Below, piece by piece: positions 10,590 to 24,302 of a stretch of DNA of 64,000 bases (its first letter is position 1; every line of letters begins with the position of its first letter). Origin of the DNA: Arthrobacter sp. zg-Y820. Lineage in GTDB: Bacteria > Actinomycetota > Actinomycetes > Actinomycetales > Micrococcaceae. A program made the translations under genes and the position numbers. The stretch lies in assembly GCF_030142155.1 (NCBI RefSeq), contig NZ_CP126247.1, positions 1,302,001-1,366,000 on the forward strand, in the 5' to 3' direction. Below the pieces are notes generated by a model, which ran no database searches, was not told the DNA's origin, and worked only from the letters and a program-made list of their open reading frames with translations.

Positions 10590-11453
10590 ATGTCTGAGCA
10601 ATCTGGCCCCGCAGTTCCGGAAGGGCAAGCAGTCCCTGAGGGCCGTATCCAGAAACTGACCGATGGATATGCGGTTGCCTTCGACCGCCAGTTTGACTAC
10701 CCCACGGCCCACATCTGGGATGTCCTGACCAATTCCGAAAAGGTCTCACGCTGGCTCGGCGACGTGACACCGCAGTGGCGGCTGGGCAAGGAATACACAT
10801 TGGAAATGGACGGCGGCACCAGCACCGGCACAGTGCTCCAGCTGGAACCTCGTTCCAGCCTGCAGCTCACCTGGGAGGACCAGCTGGGCCTGGAATCGGT
10901 GCTGGAATGGCAGGTCCTGGAGAGCGGCGGGGGAGCGCTGCTGCAGTTCCGCTCCCGCACCGACTCACCGGATTTCCTGACCGAAGGCAGTGCCGGCTGG
11001 CAGGGGATCCTGAACTCCTTCGCCAGCGTCGCCGCCGGTCGGGAACCGGATCCTGACAGCATGGATCGGTGGCTTGCCCTGCGCGATGCCTACGCCAGCG
11101 AATTCGACATTTCCCCCACGATGGGCCGGGTGACCGGTGAGGGTGCCGACGCGGAGCTGGTGTTCGAGCGTTGGTACCGGGCGCCGGCGGAGGATGTGGA
11201 AGCGGCGGTGGAGACGGCCGGCAGGACGCTGAGTATTGGAGGGGACGCGCAGCTGGTGATGACCGATGACGGCCACGAAACCAAGGCCACCATCCGCGAG
11301 CCGGTCACCGGCAGCCAGGATCAGACCGCCACCCTCCTCGCCGCGTGGCACGCCGCCCTTGACGCCGTGCGAGACCAGCTTGACGGCCAGACCCCGAATC
11401 CGAATCTGCACCGGCGGGCCGCACTTGAGCGGTTCTACCGCGCCATGCTCTGA
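10590..11453 (+). CDS. SRPBCC (AHSA1/START-like) protein with two domains
   Basis: 287 residues. The N-terminal half has the AHSA1-type pattern: FDRQFDYPTAHIWDVLTNSE, then VSRWLGDV, and later LQLTWEDQLGLESVLEWQVL, a lipid or ligand cavity fold found in polyketide-cyclase-like and Hsp90-activator-like proteins. The second half (from about residue 165) repeats the scheme in weaker form (FERWYRAPAEDVEAAVETA), so a fused, diverged second copy is likely. AGGAGG at 10575-10580 stands nine bases before the ATG at 10590, and TAGGCT at 10540-10545 is a plausible -10 box. The ligand and function are unknown; it is divergent from the HNH gene. Confidence 0.75.
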   Translation: MSEQSGPAVPEGQAVPEGRIQKLTDGYAVAFDRQFDYPTAHIWDVLTNSEKVSRWLGDVTPQWRLGKEYTLEMDGGTSTGTVLQLEPRSSLQLTWEDQLGLESVLEWQVLESGGGALLQFRSRTDSPDFLTEGSAGWQGILNSFASVAAGREPDPDSMDRWLALRDAYASEFDISPTMGRVTGEGADAELVFERWYRAPAEDVEAAVETAGRTLSIGGDAQLVMTDDGHETKATIREPVTGSQDQTATLLAAWHAALDAVRDQLDGQTPNPNLHRRAALERFYRAML

Positions 11454-11518
11454 CGGTCCCCGCGACCATCCCCGCATGGCAGGAGCGCCCCGATTCCAGC
11501 CACAGGACGGGATCTTGC

Positions 11519-11532
11519 TACGGTCGAAGGCA
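11519..11532 (+). promoter_or_regulatory. Leaderless -10 element of the 3-methyladenine glycosylase gene
   Basis: TACGGT (11519-11524) is seven bases before the ATG at 11532, with no ribosome-binding site between. Confidence 0.55.
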
Positions 11533-12185
11533 TGGAAGACACAAGCGCACGATCACGGCTTGCGGTACCGGCCACCTCCGCCGCCCGCCTCCTGCTGGGC
11601 TCAACCCTGACGCACGACGACGGCGGCCGCCCGGTGAGCGTTCGGGTCACCGAGGTGGAGGCCTACATGGGGGACGCGGATCCGGGCTCCCACGCGTTCC
11701 GCGGCCGCACGGCCCGGAACAACACCATGTTCGGTCCGGCCGGGCACCTTTACGTCTACTTCACCTACGGTATGCATTACTGCGCCAACGTGGTCTGCGG
11801 TGATGAGGGACAGGCCACCGGACTGCTGCTGCGGGCCGGGGAAATCACTGACGGCATCGAAACCGCACGGGAACGCCGCGGAAATCCGCGCACCGACCTG
11901 GACCTCGCCCGCGGACCGGCCCGGCTGGCCCAGGCCCTGGGCATCAACAGGAACCTCGACGGCGCCGATGTCTTCGCGGCCCCGCTGCGGCTGGAGTTGC
12001 CGGACCGGGCGGTGCCGGAAGAACTGGTCTCGTCCGGACCGCGGGTGGGTGTCAGCGGCCCCGGCGGTTCAGACGAATATCCCTGGCGGTACTGGCTCAC
12101 CGGTGACCCAACTGTGTCCAAGTACCGTCCCGCCCAGCCGCGCAAGCAGCCGGCATCCGCAGGAGCGACGGCCCTGCGGCCGTGA
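11532..12185 (+). CDS. DNA-3-methyladenine glycosylase (AAG/MPG family)
   Basis: Monofunctional base-excision enzyme that removes alkylated purines from DNA. It matches the eukaryote-like AAG fold and not AlkA or Tag: EVEAY places the catalytic Glu at E43 and the intercalating Tyr at Y45, followed by SHAFRGRTARNNTMFG and the strand LYVYFTYGMHYCANVV, then RGPARLAQALGI. The 217-residue length is usual for bacterial members. It appears to be leaderless and it converges on an aldo/keto reductase gene, with a shared hairpin between them. Confidence 0.93.
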   Translation: MEDTSARSRLAVPATSAARLLLGSTLTHDDGGRPVSVRVTEVEAYMGDADPGSHAFRGRTARNNTMFGPAGHLYVYFTYGMHYCANVVCGDEGQATGLLLRAGEITDGIETARERRGNPRTDLDLARGPARLAQALGINRNLDGADVFAAPLRLELPDRAVPEELVSSGPRVGVSGPGGSDEYPWRYWLTGDPTVSKYRPAQPRKQPASAGATALRP

Positions 12186-12191
12186 AACGCA

Positions 12192-12231
12192 GAACGGCGT
12201 TCCGGATGAGTGCCATCCCGGAACGCCGTTC
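12192..12231. terminator. Bidirectional hairpin between convergent genes
   Basis: A perfect 14-bp inverted repeat, GAACGGCGTTCCGG (12192-12205) with its complement at 12218-12231, around a 12-nt loop. It lies between the stop codons of the glycosylase gene and the aldo/keto reductase gene and can serve both. Confidence 0.8.
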
Positions 12232-12245
12232 GGCGAAGCAACCTG

Positions 12246-13238
12246 CTAGGAGCGCGGAAGCGGAGCCTGCGCGGAAATCAGCTTCTTTTCCAGCAGTTCG
12301 TCCCAGAACGCACCCGGAATTTCGGCCTTCATCGCCGCGACATCCTCTGTGACGCGTCCGGGCCGGCTGGAGCCGGGAATGACCGCAGCCACAGCGGGGT
12401 GGGCGGCGGAGAACTGCAGGGCAGCGGCCTTCAGGCTCACCTCGTGCCGGGAGGCCACCGAGGTCAGCTCGGCGATCCGTGTCTTAACCTGCGGAGGAAT
12501 CTCGGCGTAGTCGAACGTGTCGCCGCCCAACAGGGCGCCGGAGTTGAAAGGTCCGCCGACGATAATGCCGACGCCCTTCTCCAGTGCAGCGGGCATCATG
12601 CGCTGCAGGGCGCGCTCGTGCTGCAGCAGCGTGTACTGAGTGGCTGAGAGGCTCATGGTCGGAGCTGCCTCATCCATGTCCATGGCCAGCTCGATGGGCT
12701 CGGTGGTGTTCACGCCGAGGCCCCAGCCGTTGATGACGCCCTCATCCTGCAGCCGCGCGAGTACCCGGAACGCGCCGGTCCGCGCCTCGTCGAACTTGGT
12801 GACCCACTCATCACCGAGGAAGTCCCGGGAGGTGTCGTGGACGAAGACAAAGTCCAGCCGGTCAGTCTTCAGCCTCTTCAGGCTCTCCTCGATGGAGCGC
12901 AGGGTGGCATCCGCGGTGTAGTCAGTGGCGATCTTATTTGAACGCCCGTGCGTGAAGAGGCCGGAGCTTTTTTCCTCTTCCTCATCCAGGATCAGCCGTC
13001 CCACTTTGGTGCTCAGCGCGTACTCATCGCGGCGATGCTGTGAGAGGACCTCGCCCAGGCGGGATTCCGCCAGGCCGGCTCCGTAGAAGGGTGCGGTGTC
13101 GAAGTAGCGGATGCCTTCATTCCAGGCGGCTTCAACCGTCGCCAGCGCCTCATCCTCGGGAATGTTCCGGAACATGTTTCCCAGCGGAGCCGTGCCGAAT
13201 CCGATCTTGTTCTTGAGCACTTCGTGCAGGTTAGCCAT
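12246..13238 (-). CDS. Aldo/keto reductase
   Basis: 330-residue NADPH-dependent oxidoreductase with the (beta/alpha)8 fold. The catalytic tetrad is visible: D47 and Y52 in YFDTAPFYGAG, K78 in LSTKVGR and H134 in FVFVHDTS. The overall pattern (IGFGTAPLGNMF, GVGIIVGGPFNSGAL) resembles the D-threo-aldose or L-fucose dehydrogenase branch of the superfamily. The physiological substrate cannot be told from sequence. The start ATG at 13238 has AAGGATT some nine bases upstream. It is divergent from apt across a 252-bp gap in which I see only the apt -10 box. Confidence 0.9.
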   Translation of the reverse strand: MANLHEVLKNKIGFGTAPLGNMFRNIPEDEALATVEAAWNEGIRYFDTAPFYGAGLAESRLGEVLSQHRRDEYALSTKVGRLILDEEEEKSSGLFTHGRSNKIATDYTADATLRSIEESLKRLKTDRLDFVFVHDTSRDFLGDEWVTKFDEARTGAFRVLARLQDEGVINGWGLGVNTTEPIELAMDMDEAAPTMSLSATQYTLLQHERALQRMMPAALEKGVGIIVGGPFNSGALLGGDTFDYAEIPPQVKTRIAELTSVASRHEVSLKAAALQFSAAHPAVAAVIPGSSRPGRVTEDVAAMKAEIPGAFWDELLEKKLISAQAPLPRS

Positions 13239-13478
13239 ATGTGTTGCAATCCTTGACTGTTGGTGCCGTTAAATTCAGTGGCCTGTCCAAAGGGGCAAAG
13301 GGCACTGACAGATGGCAACCGCCGTCGAAGGCCCCTTTATTCCTCCAGCCGATAACTCCGCTCGATTCCGCCCGCCCGACCGACCCGGTGTGCGTGCCCG
13401 CTGTCACGCGGGCGCCGGGCGTGGCGAGACAAGTGCCACAGCTGTCCACGCGGCTCGGGCCGGAGCGGACGCAGCGGG

Positions 13479-13491
13479 TAAGGTGGACGGG
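13479..13491 (+). promoter_or_regulatory. Leaderless -10 element of apt
   Basis: TAAGGT (13479-13484) is six bases before the GTG start at 13491. The only purine-rich run nearby is part of the -10 box itself. Confidence 0.55.
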
Positions 13492-14045
13492 TGAAAGATG
13501 CCCCGGCAGAACCGGTTAACAACGAGACCATTGAACAAACGATCGAACGTCTGGGTGCAGTCGTGCCCGACTATCCCAAGCCGGGAGTGGTCTTCCGTGA
13601 CCTGACCCCCGTCTTTGCCGACGGACAGGCCTTCCGGAGCGTCGTGGATTCGCTGCTGGCCGAGTACGAGGGGCGCTTCGACTACGTTGCCGGAGTGGAA
13701 GCACGCGGCTTCCTCCTCGCCGCAGCTGCTGCCTACGCGGCGGACAAAGGCGTCATCACGATCCGCAAGCCGGGCAAACTGCCGCGCCGCGTGCATTCCG
13801 AGAGCTTCTCCATGGAATACGGCGAAAATACACTCGAAGTCCACCAGGACGACATTCCGGTGGGCGCCCGCGTGCTGATCCTGGATGATGTACTGGCCAC
13901 CGGCGGCACCCTCGGGGCGACCGCACGCCTGATCGAAAAGGCCGGCGCAGTCGTGGCCGGATTCGGCGTCGTGCTGGAGCTGAAGGACCTGGGCGGACGC
14001 CAGGCGCTTGCCGGTTACCCGGTGCATGCACTGATCGGTTACTGA
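13491..14045 (+). CDS. apt: Adenine phosphoribosyltransferase
   Basis: Purine salvage enzyme that makes AMP from adenine and PRPP. The PRPP-binding motif VLILDDVLATGGT carries the acidic pair D132 and D133; the N-terminal YPKPGVVFRDLTPVFAD and the EARGFLLAAA hood region are typical. The 184-residue length is normal. In many actinobacteria apt lies by relA and the secDF genes; here it is alone, with its own promoter and a hairpin after it. Confidence 0.95.
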   Translation: MKDAPAEPVNNETIEQTIERLGAVVPDYPKPGVVFRDLTPVFADGQAFRSVVDSLLAEYEGRFDYVAGVEARGFLLAAAAAYAADKGVITIRKPGKLPRRVHSESFSMEYGENTLEVHQDDIPVGARVLILDDVLATGGTLGATARLIEKAGAVVAGFGVVLELKDLGGRQALAGYPVHALIGY

Positions 14046-14062
14046 CCGAGGATTCATGCTCT

Positions 14063-14099
14063 TCCGTCCGGCGGAGCACCACCCGCGCCGCCGGACGGA
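14063..14099 (+). terminator. Hairpin terminator after apt
   Basis: TCCGTCCGGCGG (14063-14074) and its exact complement (14088-14099) form a 12-bp stem with a 13-nt loop, 18 bases past the apt stop. Confidence 0.75.
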
Positions 14100-14214
14100 G
14101 GCGCACCACGACCACCCCGAACAGGGCCGGTGTCAGCCGGTTAGCTCAATGCATGGAAAAAGTCCAAATGCGCGCTAAACTTGACGGTCTGCCTTTGCGA
14201 GAGGGAACGCGAAC

Positions 14215-16482
14215 ATGCCTGAAACGTCTTCTGCCCACCACGAGCTGGAACATGAGCGACACTACGTCGCCGGTTTGTACCAGCGACTCGACGAACTCCG
14301 CGAGGAAAAGCGCGAACAGCTGGCCCAGGTGCGGCGCAGCCACTCGGCCGGTTCACACCAGAACCGCTCCGAACGTGACGCCTTTGCGACCATGTATGAA
14401 GACCGCCTGGCGCAGCTGAACGCCGTCGATGACCGGCTGGTTTTCGGCCGGCTGGACCTCGACGACGGCGAAGAGCGTTACATCGGCCGCATCGGCCTGT
14501 CCACCGAGGACCTGCAGCGATTGATGGTCGACTGGCGCGCCCCGGAAGCGGGCACGTTCTACCAGGCCACAGCGTTCGAACGGCAGGGCGTACGACGCCG
14601 CCGCCACCTGATCCTCAAGGGCCGGAACGTCCAGGCCATCGAAGACGATGTGCTGGACTACACCATGCTCGAGGAGGAGGCTGCACTTCAGGGCGAAGGC
14701 GCCCTGCTCGCTGCCCTGAACTCCAAGCGCACCGGACAGATGTCGGACATTGTCGGCACCATCCAGGCCGAGCAGGACCGCATCATCCGCGCACCGCTGG
14801 CCGGCACCCTGGTGGTGCAGGGCGGACCGGGAACGGGCAAGACCGCCGTCGCGCTGCACCGCGCCGCCTATCTGCTGTACACGCACCGGGAACGGCTCAA
14901 GTCCGCCGGTGTCCTGCTGGTGGGCCCCTCCAATGCCTTCATCCGCTACATCGAACGGGTGCTTCCCTCGCTGGGCGAGACCGGCGTCGTCATGTCCAGC
15001 CTTGGCCAGCTGATGCCCGGCATCACGGCCGTGCAGGAAGAAAACGCGCACGTCGCCGAGATCAAGGGACGGATCGGCATGGCTGAAGTGATGGCCAACG
15101 CCGTCGCCAACCGCCAGCGGCTCCCGGCCGAACCGCGGAAGCTGAACGTCGAGGGAACCATCCTCACGCTGACTCCGAAAATGGTCCAGCGCGCCCGCGA
15201 CAAGGCCCGTGCCACCGGCAAGCCGCACAACGAGGCCCGGGTGACCTTCGTGAAGATCCTGCTGCGCGAACTCACCGAGCAGCTGACCGACCAGCTCGAG
15301 GAATCGTCCGGTGCCGGCAACAGCACCGACCGGGCGTATCTGGCCGAGGACGTGCGCAGCGCCCGCGACGTGCGGGTGGCACTCAACCTGTGCTGGATGC
15401 CGATGATGCCGGAGAAACTGCTCTCCGAACTCTTCAGTAAGCCCGGACACTTGGAAGCAGCCGCACCCGAACTGAGCCCGGAGGAAATCCGCCTCCTGCG
15501 CCGCAGCCCGGACGCACCGTGGACCGAATCCGACATTCCGCTGCTGGACGAGGCGGCGGAGCTGCTCGGAGAACTGGACGCCTCCGCCGGACGCGACTTC
15601 GCCCTGCGCGAGGAACAGCGCAAGCGGGACCTGGCCAACGCCGAGCGGGCCATCGAGAACACCGAGGGCTTCCTGGAAGACTCCGGCGCGCACGGCATCC
15701 TCTCTGCCGAGGACCTGGCGGACCACAACACCGAGGGGGAGGTGCGCCTGACCGCGGCCGACCGCGCCGCCGTCGACCGCACCTGGGCCTTCGGTCACAT
15801 CGTCGTTGACGAGGCACAGGAACTGTCGGCCATGCAGTGGCGGCTGCTGATGCGCCGCTGCCCGCTGAAGTCCTTCACCGTGGTCGGCGACATCGCCCAG
15901 ACCAGCTCCGCCGCCGGTGCCACGTCGTGGCAGCAGGCGCTGGCGCCGTTTGTGGGGGACCGCTGGACGCTCGAAGAGCTGACGGTGAATTACCGCACCC
16001 CGGCGCAGATCGCCGAGGCGGCGGTCCGCATGGCCAATGCTGCCGGTCTGGTGGTCTCCGCACCCAAGGCCGTCCGCGAAGGCCGCTGGGCACCGTTCGT
16101 CGACCGGGTGCCGGAGGGCGGATTGGTTGCCCGCCTGATGGAGGTCCTGCCGGAGGACCTGGACTCGCTGGACGGCGGCCTGCTGGCGATCATCGCGGAG
16201 GAACACCACCTCGACGCCGTCCGCCGCGAAGTCGGTGCTGTCTACGGCCGGCGGCTGGGCACCGGCGCCGGTGGGCTGGAACAGGACATAGTGGTGACCT
16301 CGCCGCGGGAAGCCAAGGGCCTGGAGTTCGACGGCGTCGTCATTTTGGAGCCTGAAGAGCTGCTTACCGCTGCGGCCGGGAAGGTCGGGGACCTGTACGT
16401 GGCGATGACCCGCCCGACCCAGCGGCTGCGTCTTATTGCCGCGGGTCCGATCCCGGCCGGCATTGTGGAAGAAGAAGCCTGA
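14215..16482 (+). CDS. helR: HelD/HelR-type RNA polymerase recycling ATPase
   Basis: 755-residue superfamily 1 helicase-like motor. Residues about 8-45 form a charged coiled coil, as in HelD proteins, where this arm enters RNA polymerase. Motor motifs: Walker A GGPGTGKTAVALHRA (G203-T210 core), DEAQ (D532-Q535), VVGDIAQT, NYRTPAQIAEA, the motif V segment AKGLEFDGVVILEPEEL and motif VI with R733 (VAMTRPTQRL). Family knowledge: actinobacterial HelD/HelR proteins remove stalled or rifamycin-bound polymerase from DNA and can give rifamycin tolerance. I see no long inverted repeat of the rifamycin-associated type upstream, only TAAACT (14176-14181) as a possible -10 box and GAGAGGG as ribosome-binding site. 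The symbol is given by family resemblance; UvrD-like helicase is the fallback. Confidence 0.82.
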   Translation: MPETSSAHHELEHERHYVAGLYQRLDELREEKREQLAQVRRSHSAGSHQNRSERDAFATMYEDRLAQLNAVDDRLVFGRLDLDDGEERYIGRIGLSTEDLQRLMVDWRAPEAGTFYQATAFERQGVRRRRHLILKGRNVQAIEDDVLDYTMLEEEAALQGEGALLAALNSKRTGQMSDIVGTIQAEQDRIIRAPLAGTLVVQGGPGTGKTAVALHRAAYLLYTHRERLKSAGVLLVGPSNAFIRYIERVLPSLGETGVVMSSLGQLMPGITAVQEENAHVAEIKGRIGMAEVMANAVANRQRLPAEPRKLNVEGTILTLTPKMVQRARDKARATGKPHNEARVTFVKILLRELTEQLTDQLEESSGAGNSTDRAYLAEDVRSARDVRVALNLCWMPMMPEKLLSELFSKPGHLEAAAPELSPEEIRLLRRSPDAPWTESDIPLLDEAAELLGELDASAGRDFALREEQRKRDLANAERAIENTEGFLEDSGAHGILSAEDLADHNTEGEVRLTAADRAAVDRTWAFGHIVVDEAQELSAMQWRLLMRRCPLKSFTVVGDIAQTSSAAGATSWQQALAPFVGDRWTLEELTVNYRTPAQIAEAAVRMANAAGLVVSAPKAVREGRWAPFVDRVPEGGLVARLMEVLPEDLDSLDGGLLAIIAEEHHLDAVRREVGAVYGRRLGTGAGGLEQDIVVTSPREAKGLEFDGVVILEPEELLTAAAGKVGDLYVAMTRPTQRLRLIAAGPIPAGIVEEEA

Positions 16483-16496
16483 TATTTTGGAACACG
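16483..16496 (+). promoter_or_regulatory. Leaderless -10 element of tyrS
   Basis: TATTTT (16483-16488) directly follows the helR stop codon and is seven bases before the tyrS GTG at 16496. Confidence 0.55.
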
Positions 16497-17815
16497 TGAC
16501 TACTGAAACCCCAGCGGGCCTGCGCGCCCAGAAGAACGATCCGACCTTCGACAATATTTGGCAGGAACTGAAGTGGCGTGGACTGGTCCACGTATCCACT
16601 GACGAGGCCGAACTGGAGAAACTGCTCGCCGGGGATTCAATCACCTACTATTGCGGCTTCGATCCGACGGCGCCGAGCCTGCACTTGGGCAACCTGGTGC
16701 AGCTGCTGACCATGCGCCGGCTGCAGCTGGCCGGCCACCGCCCGCTGGCCCTGGTGGGCGGCTCCACCGGGCTGGTGGGAGATCCGCGTCCGACGGCGGA
16801 ACGCACCATGAACACCAAGGAAACCGTTTCCGAGTGGGTCGGCTACCTGCAGGGCCAGGTGCAGCGCTTCCTCAGCTTCGAGGGAAGCAACGCCGCGCAG
16901 ATGGTCAACAACCTTGACTGGACCGCGCCCATGAGTGCCATCGACTTCCTGCGGGACATCGGCAAGCACTTCCGGGTGGGCACCATGATCAAGAAGGAGA
17001 TTGTCTCTTCGCGGCTTAACTCCGACGAGGGCATTTCCTACGCCGAGTTCAGCTACCAGGTGCTGCAGGGCATGGATTACCTCCAGCTCTTCCGGGACTA
17101 CAACTGCGTGTTGGAAACCGGCGGTTCCGATCAGTGGGGCAATCTCACGGCCGGCACCGAGCTGGTGCGCAAGGTCGAGGGCAAGAGCGTCCACGCCCTG
17201 GGCACCCCGCTGATCACCAACTCCGATGGCACCAAGTTCGGCAAGAGCGAGGGCAACGCGATTTGGCTGGACGGCAGCATGACCAGCCCGTACGCGATGT
17301 ACCAGTTCTGGTTGAACACCCCCGATGCCGACGTCGTTGACCGGCTGAAGGTCTTCACCTTCCTGTCCAAGGCTGAAATCGAAGAGCTGGAACGCTCTGT
17401 GGCGGCCGAGCCGCACAAGCGCGCTGCCCAGCGCCGGCTGGCCTTTGACGTCACGTCGCTGATCCACGGGGTGGAGGCTACCGAAAAGGTTATCGCCGCC
17501 TCCGCTGCGTTGTTCGGACAGGGTGACCTCAGTGAGCTGGACGAAGACATCCTGACCGCAGCCACCGCCGAGCTCCCGCGGGTAGTAGTGGACGCCAGCG
17601 GCCTGGGCATCATTGACCTGCTCGTGGCTTCAGGCCTTTCGGCCAGCAACTCCGCGGCCCGGCGAACGGTTGCCGAGGGCGGCGCCTACGTGAACAACCA
17701 CAAGGTCACGGATGCAGAAGCGGTGATCGGCGGCACGGAGCTGCTGCATGGCCGATACCTGCTGCTGCGCCGCGGCAAGCGCACTCTTGCGACCGTTGAA
17801 GTGTCCGCCGTATAG
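16496..17815 (+). CDS. tyrS: Tyrosyl-tRNA synthetase
   Basis: Class I aminoacyl-tRNA synthetase that charges tRNA-Tyr. The HIGH-type motif is HLGN (H63-N66), the KMSKS-type motif is KFGKS (K247-S251), and the C-terminus carries an S4 RNA-binding domain (about residues 370-430, SGLSASNSAARRTVAEGGAYVN in part). Length 439, as expected. The GTG at 16496 is chosen over an upstream ATG at 16436 that would overlap helR, because a -10 box is placed right before it and the family N-terminus fits. No T-box leader is seen. In mycobacteria tyrS also stands at the head of the block that resumes at 32.7 kb; here two rRNA operons are interposed. Confidence 0.96.
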   Translation: MTTETPAGLRAQKNDPTFDNIWQELKWRGLVHVSTDEAELEKLLAGDSITYYCGFDPTAPSLHLGNLVQLLTMRRLQLAGHRPLALVGGSTGLVGDPRPTAERTMNTKETVSEWVGYLQGQVQRFLSFEGSNAAQMVNNLDWTAPMSAIDFLRDIGKHFRVGTMIKKEIVSSRLNSDEGISYAEFSYQVLQGMDYLQLFRDYNCVLETGGSDQWGNLTAGTELVRKVEGKSVHALGTPLITNSDGTKFGKSEGNAIWLDGSMTSPYAMYQFWLNTPDADVVDRLKVFTFLSKAEIEELERSVAAEPHKRAAQRRLAFDVTSLIHGVEATEKVIAASAALFGQGDLSELDEDILTAATAELPRVVVDASGLGIIDLLVASGLSASNSAARRTVAEGGAYVNNHKVTDAEAVIGGTELLHGRYLLLRRGKRTLATVEVSAV

Positions 17816-17976
17816 TTTTAACGGCCCGTTAGAAGGCTGGCTTCCAGCTCCCTCGCTGGTTCCGGATTTTCCGGAGCTGCGAGGGGCGGGGGCCGGCTTT
17901 CTTCGTTCCGGAGCTGTCCGCAAGGAGGCATCCGGAACCGGCGGCGCAGCGTGCAGGAGGTCACACTCCAGGGGTT

Positions 17977-18005
17977 TGCGCCAGCCGCCGAGGGTGTGTA
18001 AAGTT
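17977..18005 (+). promoter_or_regulatory. rrn1 upstream promoter (P1)
   Basis: TTGCGC (17977-17982), 17-bp spacer, TAAAGT (18000-18005). It lies outside the block shared by the two rRNA operons. The rest of the 17816-18432 gap holds rRNA leader and no gene. Confidence 0.5.
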
Positions 18006-18162
18006 TAGTGAGTTGCCCCGGTGAGCGCCTGACAGACATGTTCTGCAAGTGAGACTCCCGGACTCGGCAGCCACAACCCATCACAACGCAACGGGCAAGG
18101 TCCGGAAGCTTCGTGGCGGGTTCACCCGGTTGTTTCGGCCAGGTTCCGCGGATAACGCGGAA

Positions 18163-18191
18163 TTGCTAAAACAGTCCGGATGAAATAGAAT
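18163..18191 (+). promoter_or_regulatory. rrn1 promoter P2
   Basis: TTGCTA (18163-18168), 17-bp spacer, TAGAAT (18186-18191), followed by an A-rich leader. The same promoter is present in the second operon. Confidence 0.65.
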
Positions 18192-18258
18192 AAAGAAACA
18201 CTGCAGCGAAGAGAAAAGAAAGACATTCAATTGTTTTTCCGAGTATTTCGGATGCATC

Positions 18259-18283
18259 TGTTGTTTGAGAACTCAATAGTGTG
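18259..18283 (+). promoter_or_regulatory. boxA antitermination element, 16S leader of rrn1
   Basis: TTGTTTGAGAACTCAATAGT within this span is the actinobacterial rRNA leader element thought to load the Nus antitermination complex. A stem CCAATTA / TAATTGG (18299-18315) follows, likely part of leader processing. Confidence 0.7.
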
Positions 18284-18432
18284 CCAAGTTTATTGATACC
18301 AATTATTTTAATTGGTTGAACTGGTTCTTCCGCCCACCCCGTGGGTTGGGAGGACTTTTTTAGCTGGTTTCGAATTTAGTGCAGGACCGTGCAGCCAATT
18401 TTCCTTGGCTCCGGTGCTGTGTCTGTAACACA

Positions 18433-19966
<1,534 letters not shown>

Positions 19967-20124
19967 AGCACCTCAGAGTTTTCCGTGTCCTTCCACAGTG
20001 TTGGAGGCGGGCTTTGCAGGAGATGCCCATCTCGGAGACATTCGTTCTCCGGTGGGTGCTCAAGGGTGGAATATCAATAAGCAGGTGCCCGGCGTTGAGC
20101 CTGGCAGTCTAGTACGCCGTGCGT

Positions 20125-20140
20125 GCCCCACTTGTGGGGC
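20125..20140 (+). other. Variable spacer hairpin, rrn1 version
   Basis: GCCCCA-CTTG-TGGGGC in the 16S-23S spacer. The second operon has a different sequence at the same place that folds into the same six-pair helix. Confidence 0.65.
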
Positions 20141-20348
20141 GTTGTATTGGTTGGAAACCGCTGCCGGTCTTCAAGTACCGGGTTTTTCCGTTTGGCACAC
20201 TGTTGGGTCCTGAGACAACAGGACCGAAGAATTTCAAGCCTTCTTGAAGGGTTGGAAGGAACACGGTTTCGTGTTGTTTCTGATTGTTCCTGCGCAGGTC
20301 CAAGACCGTCCACGGTGAATACGTGGTGGTGGCGGGGTGTGACGGGGT

Positions 20349-20371
20349 TGTTGTTTGAGAACTACATAGTG
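20349..20371 (+). promoter_or_regulatory. boxA element in the 16S-23S spacer of rrn1
   Basis: A second boxA-like sequence (TTGTTTGAGAACTACATAGT) precedes the 23S gene. The 537-nt spacer (19963-20499) contains no tRNA gene that I can recognise. Confidence 0.65.
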
Positions 20372-20499
20372 GACGCGAGCATCTTAAAATTATTAAGTGC
20401 AATTTCAGATAAACCTGGTGCTCCGGGTCATGCCCTTGCGGTGTGGTCCGGTGTTGTCATGGTTTTCTCGATAGCAGGAAATATTTATTGATCTTTGTG

Positions 20500-23659
<3,160 letters not shown>

Positions 23660-23941
23660 ACCACACCACAATCTGGGAGAACACGACTTCAAACGGTTCT
23701 CCAAAGTATAAAGGGTTGTGTTGATCATGCTGCTTGCGTCCACTATGTGGTTCCCGGATAACAAACCCGTGAGGTTTGTCACCCGTGGAACCGGCACCAC
23801 CGTACCCCTTTCAGGGTGTGGTGTGCCGTATAATTACAGTTATAACTTCACTATTGCAACACGTCGTTTTTTTGGTGTGTTGTGTTGTGACCATTGATTT
23901 CCCCTCACCCAGGTTTGTTTATGGGTGGTGCGGGTGGAAGG

Positions 23942-24060
23942 GTTACGGCGGTCATAGCGTGGGGGAAACGCCCGGTCCCATTCCGAACCCGGAAGCTAAG
24001 ACCCACAGCGCCGATGGTACTGCATCCGGGAGGATGTGGGAGAGTAGGTCACCGCCGGAC
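23942..24060 (+). rRNA. rrf: 5S ribosomal RNA, copy 1
   Basis: About 119 nt from GTTACGGCGGTCATAGCG to GTCACCGCCGGAC, with the central CCCGGTCCCATTCCGAACCC segment. The ends pair as helix I. Confidence 0.95.
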
Positions 24061-24096
24061 AATATTTACGGTTGAAAGACACCGGTTGTTCAGAGA

Positions 24097-24125
24097 GTAA
24101 GGCCCCGCTATTGGCGGGGCCTTAC
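24097..24125 (+). terminator. Terminator of rrn1
   Basis: GTAAGGCCCCGC (24097-24108) pairs with 24114-24125, loop of five, and is followed by the T-rich TTGTTT. One of the few terminators in the window with a U-tract. Confidence 0.85.
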
Positions 24126-24302
24126 TTGTTTAACCAGGGAATGTCTATAGGTAATTTGGCCCCGGCTCGGCTTTCTGCGGATATAGCGGTTCCGCCTACC
24201 CCCGGCCTCGGATTCCACATACTGTGCCTAGCACACAGGCCGAACTGGTTTCGGCATGGTCACTCGCGAATCATCCCCAGGGATAGAAGCAGGAAGACCC
24301 CT

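Noticed and set aside
14046..14214. Rifamycin-associated inverted repeat before helR
   Set aside because: The only inverted repeat there is the 12-bp hairpin that directly follows apt and fits a terminator.
24126..24151. Promoter TTGTTT / TATAGG for the adhesin gene
   Set aside because: Spacer is only 14 bp and TTGTTT is the U-tract of the rRNA terminator; no better promoter was found, so none is annotated.
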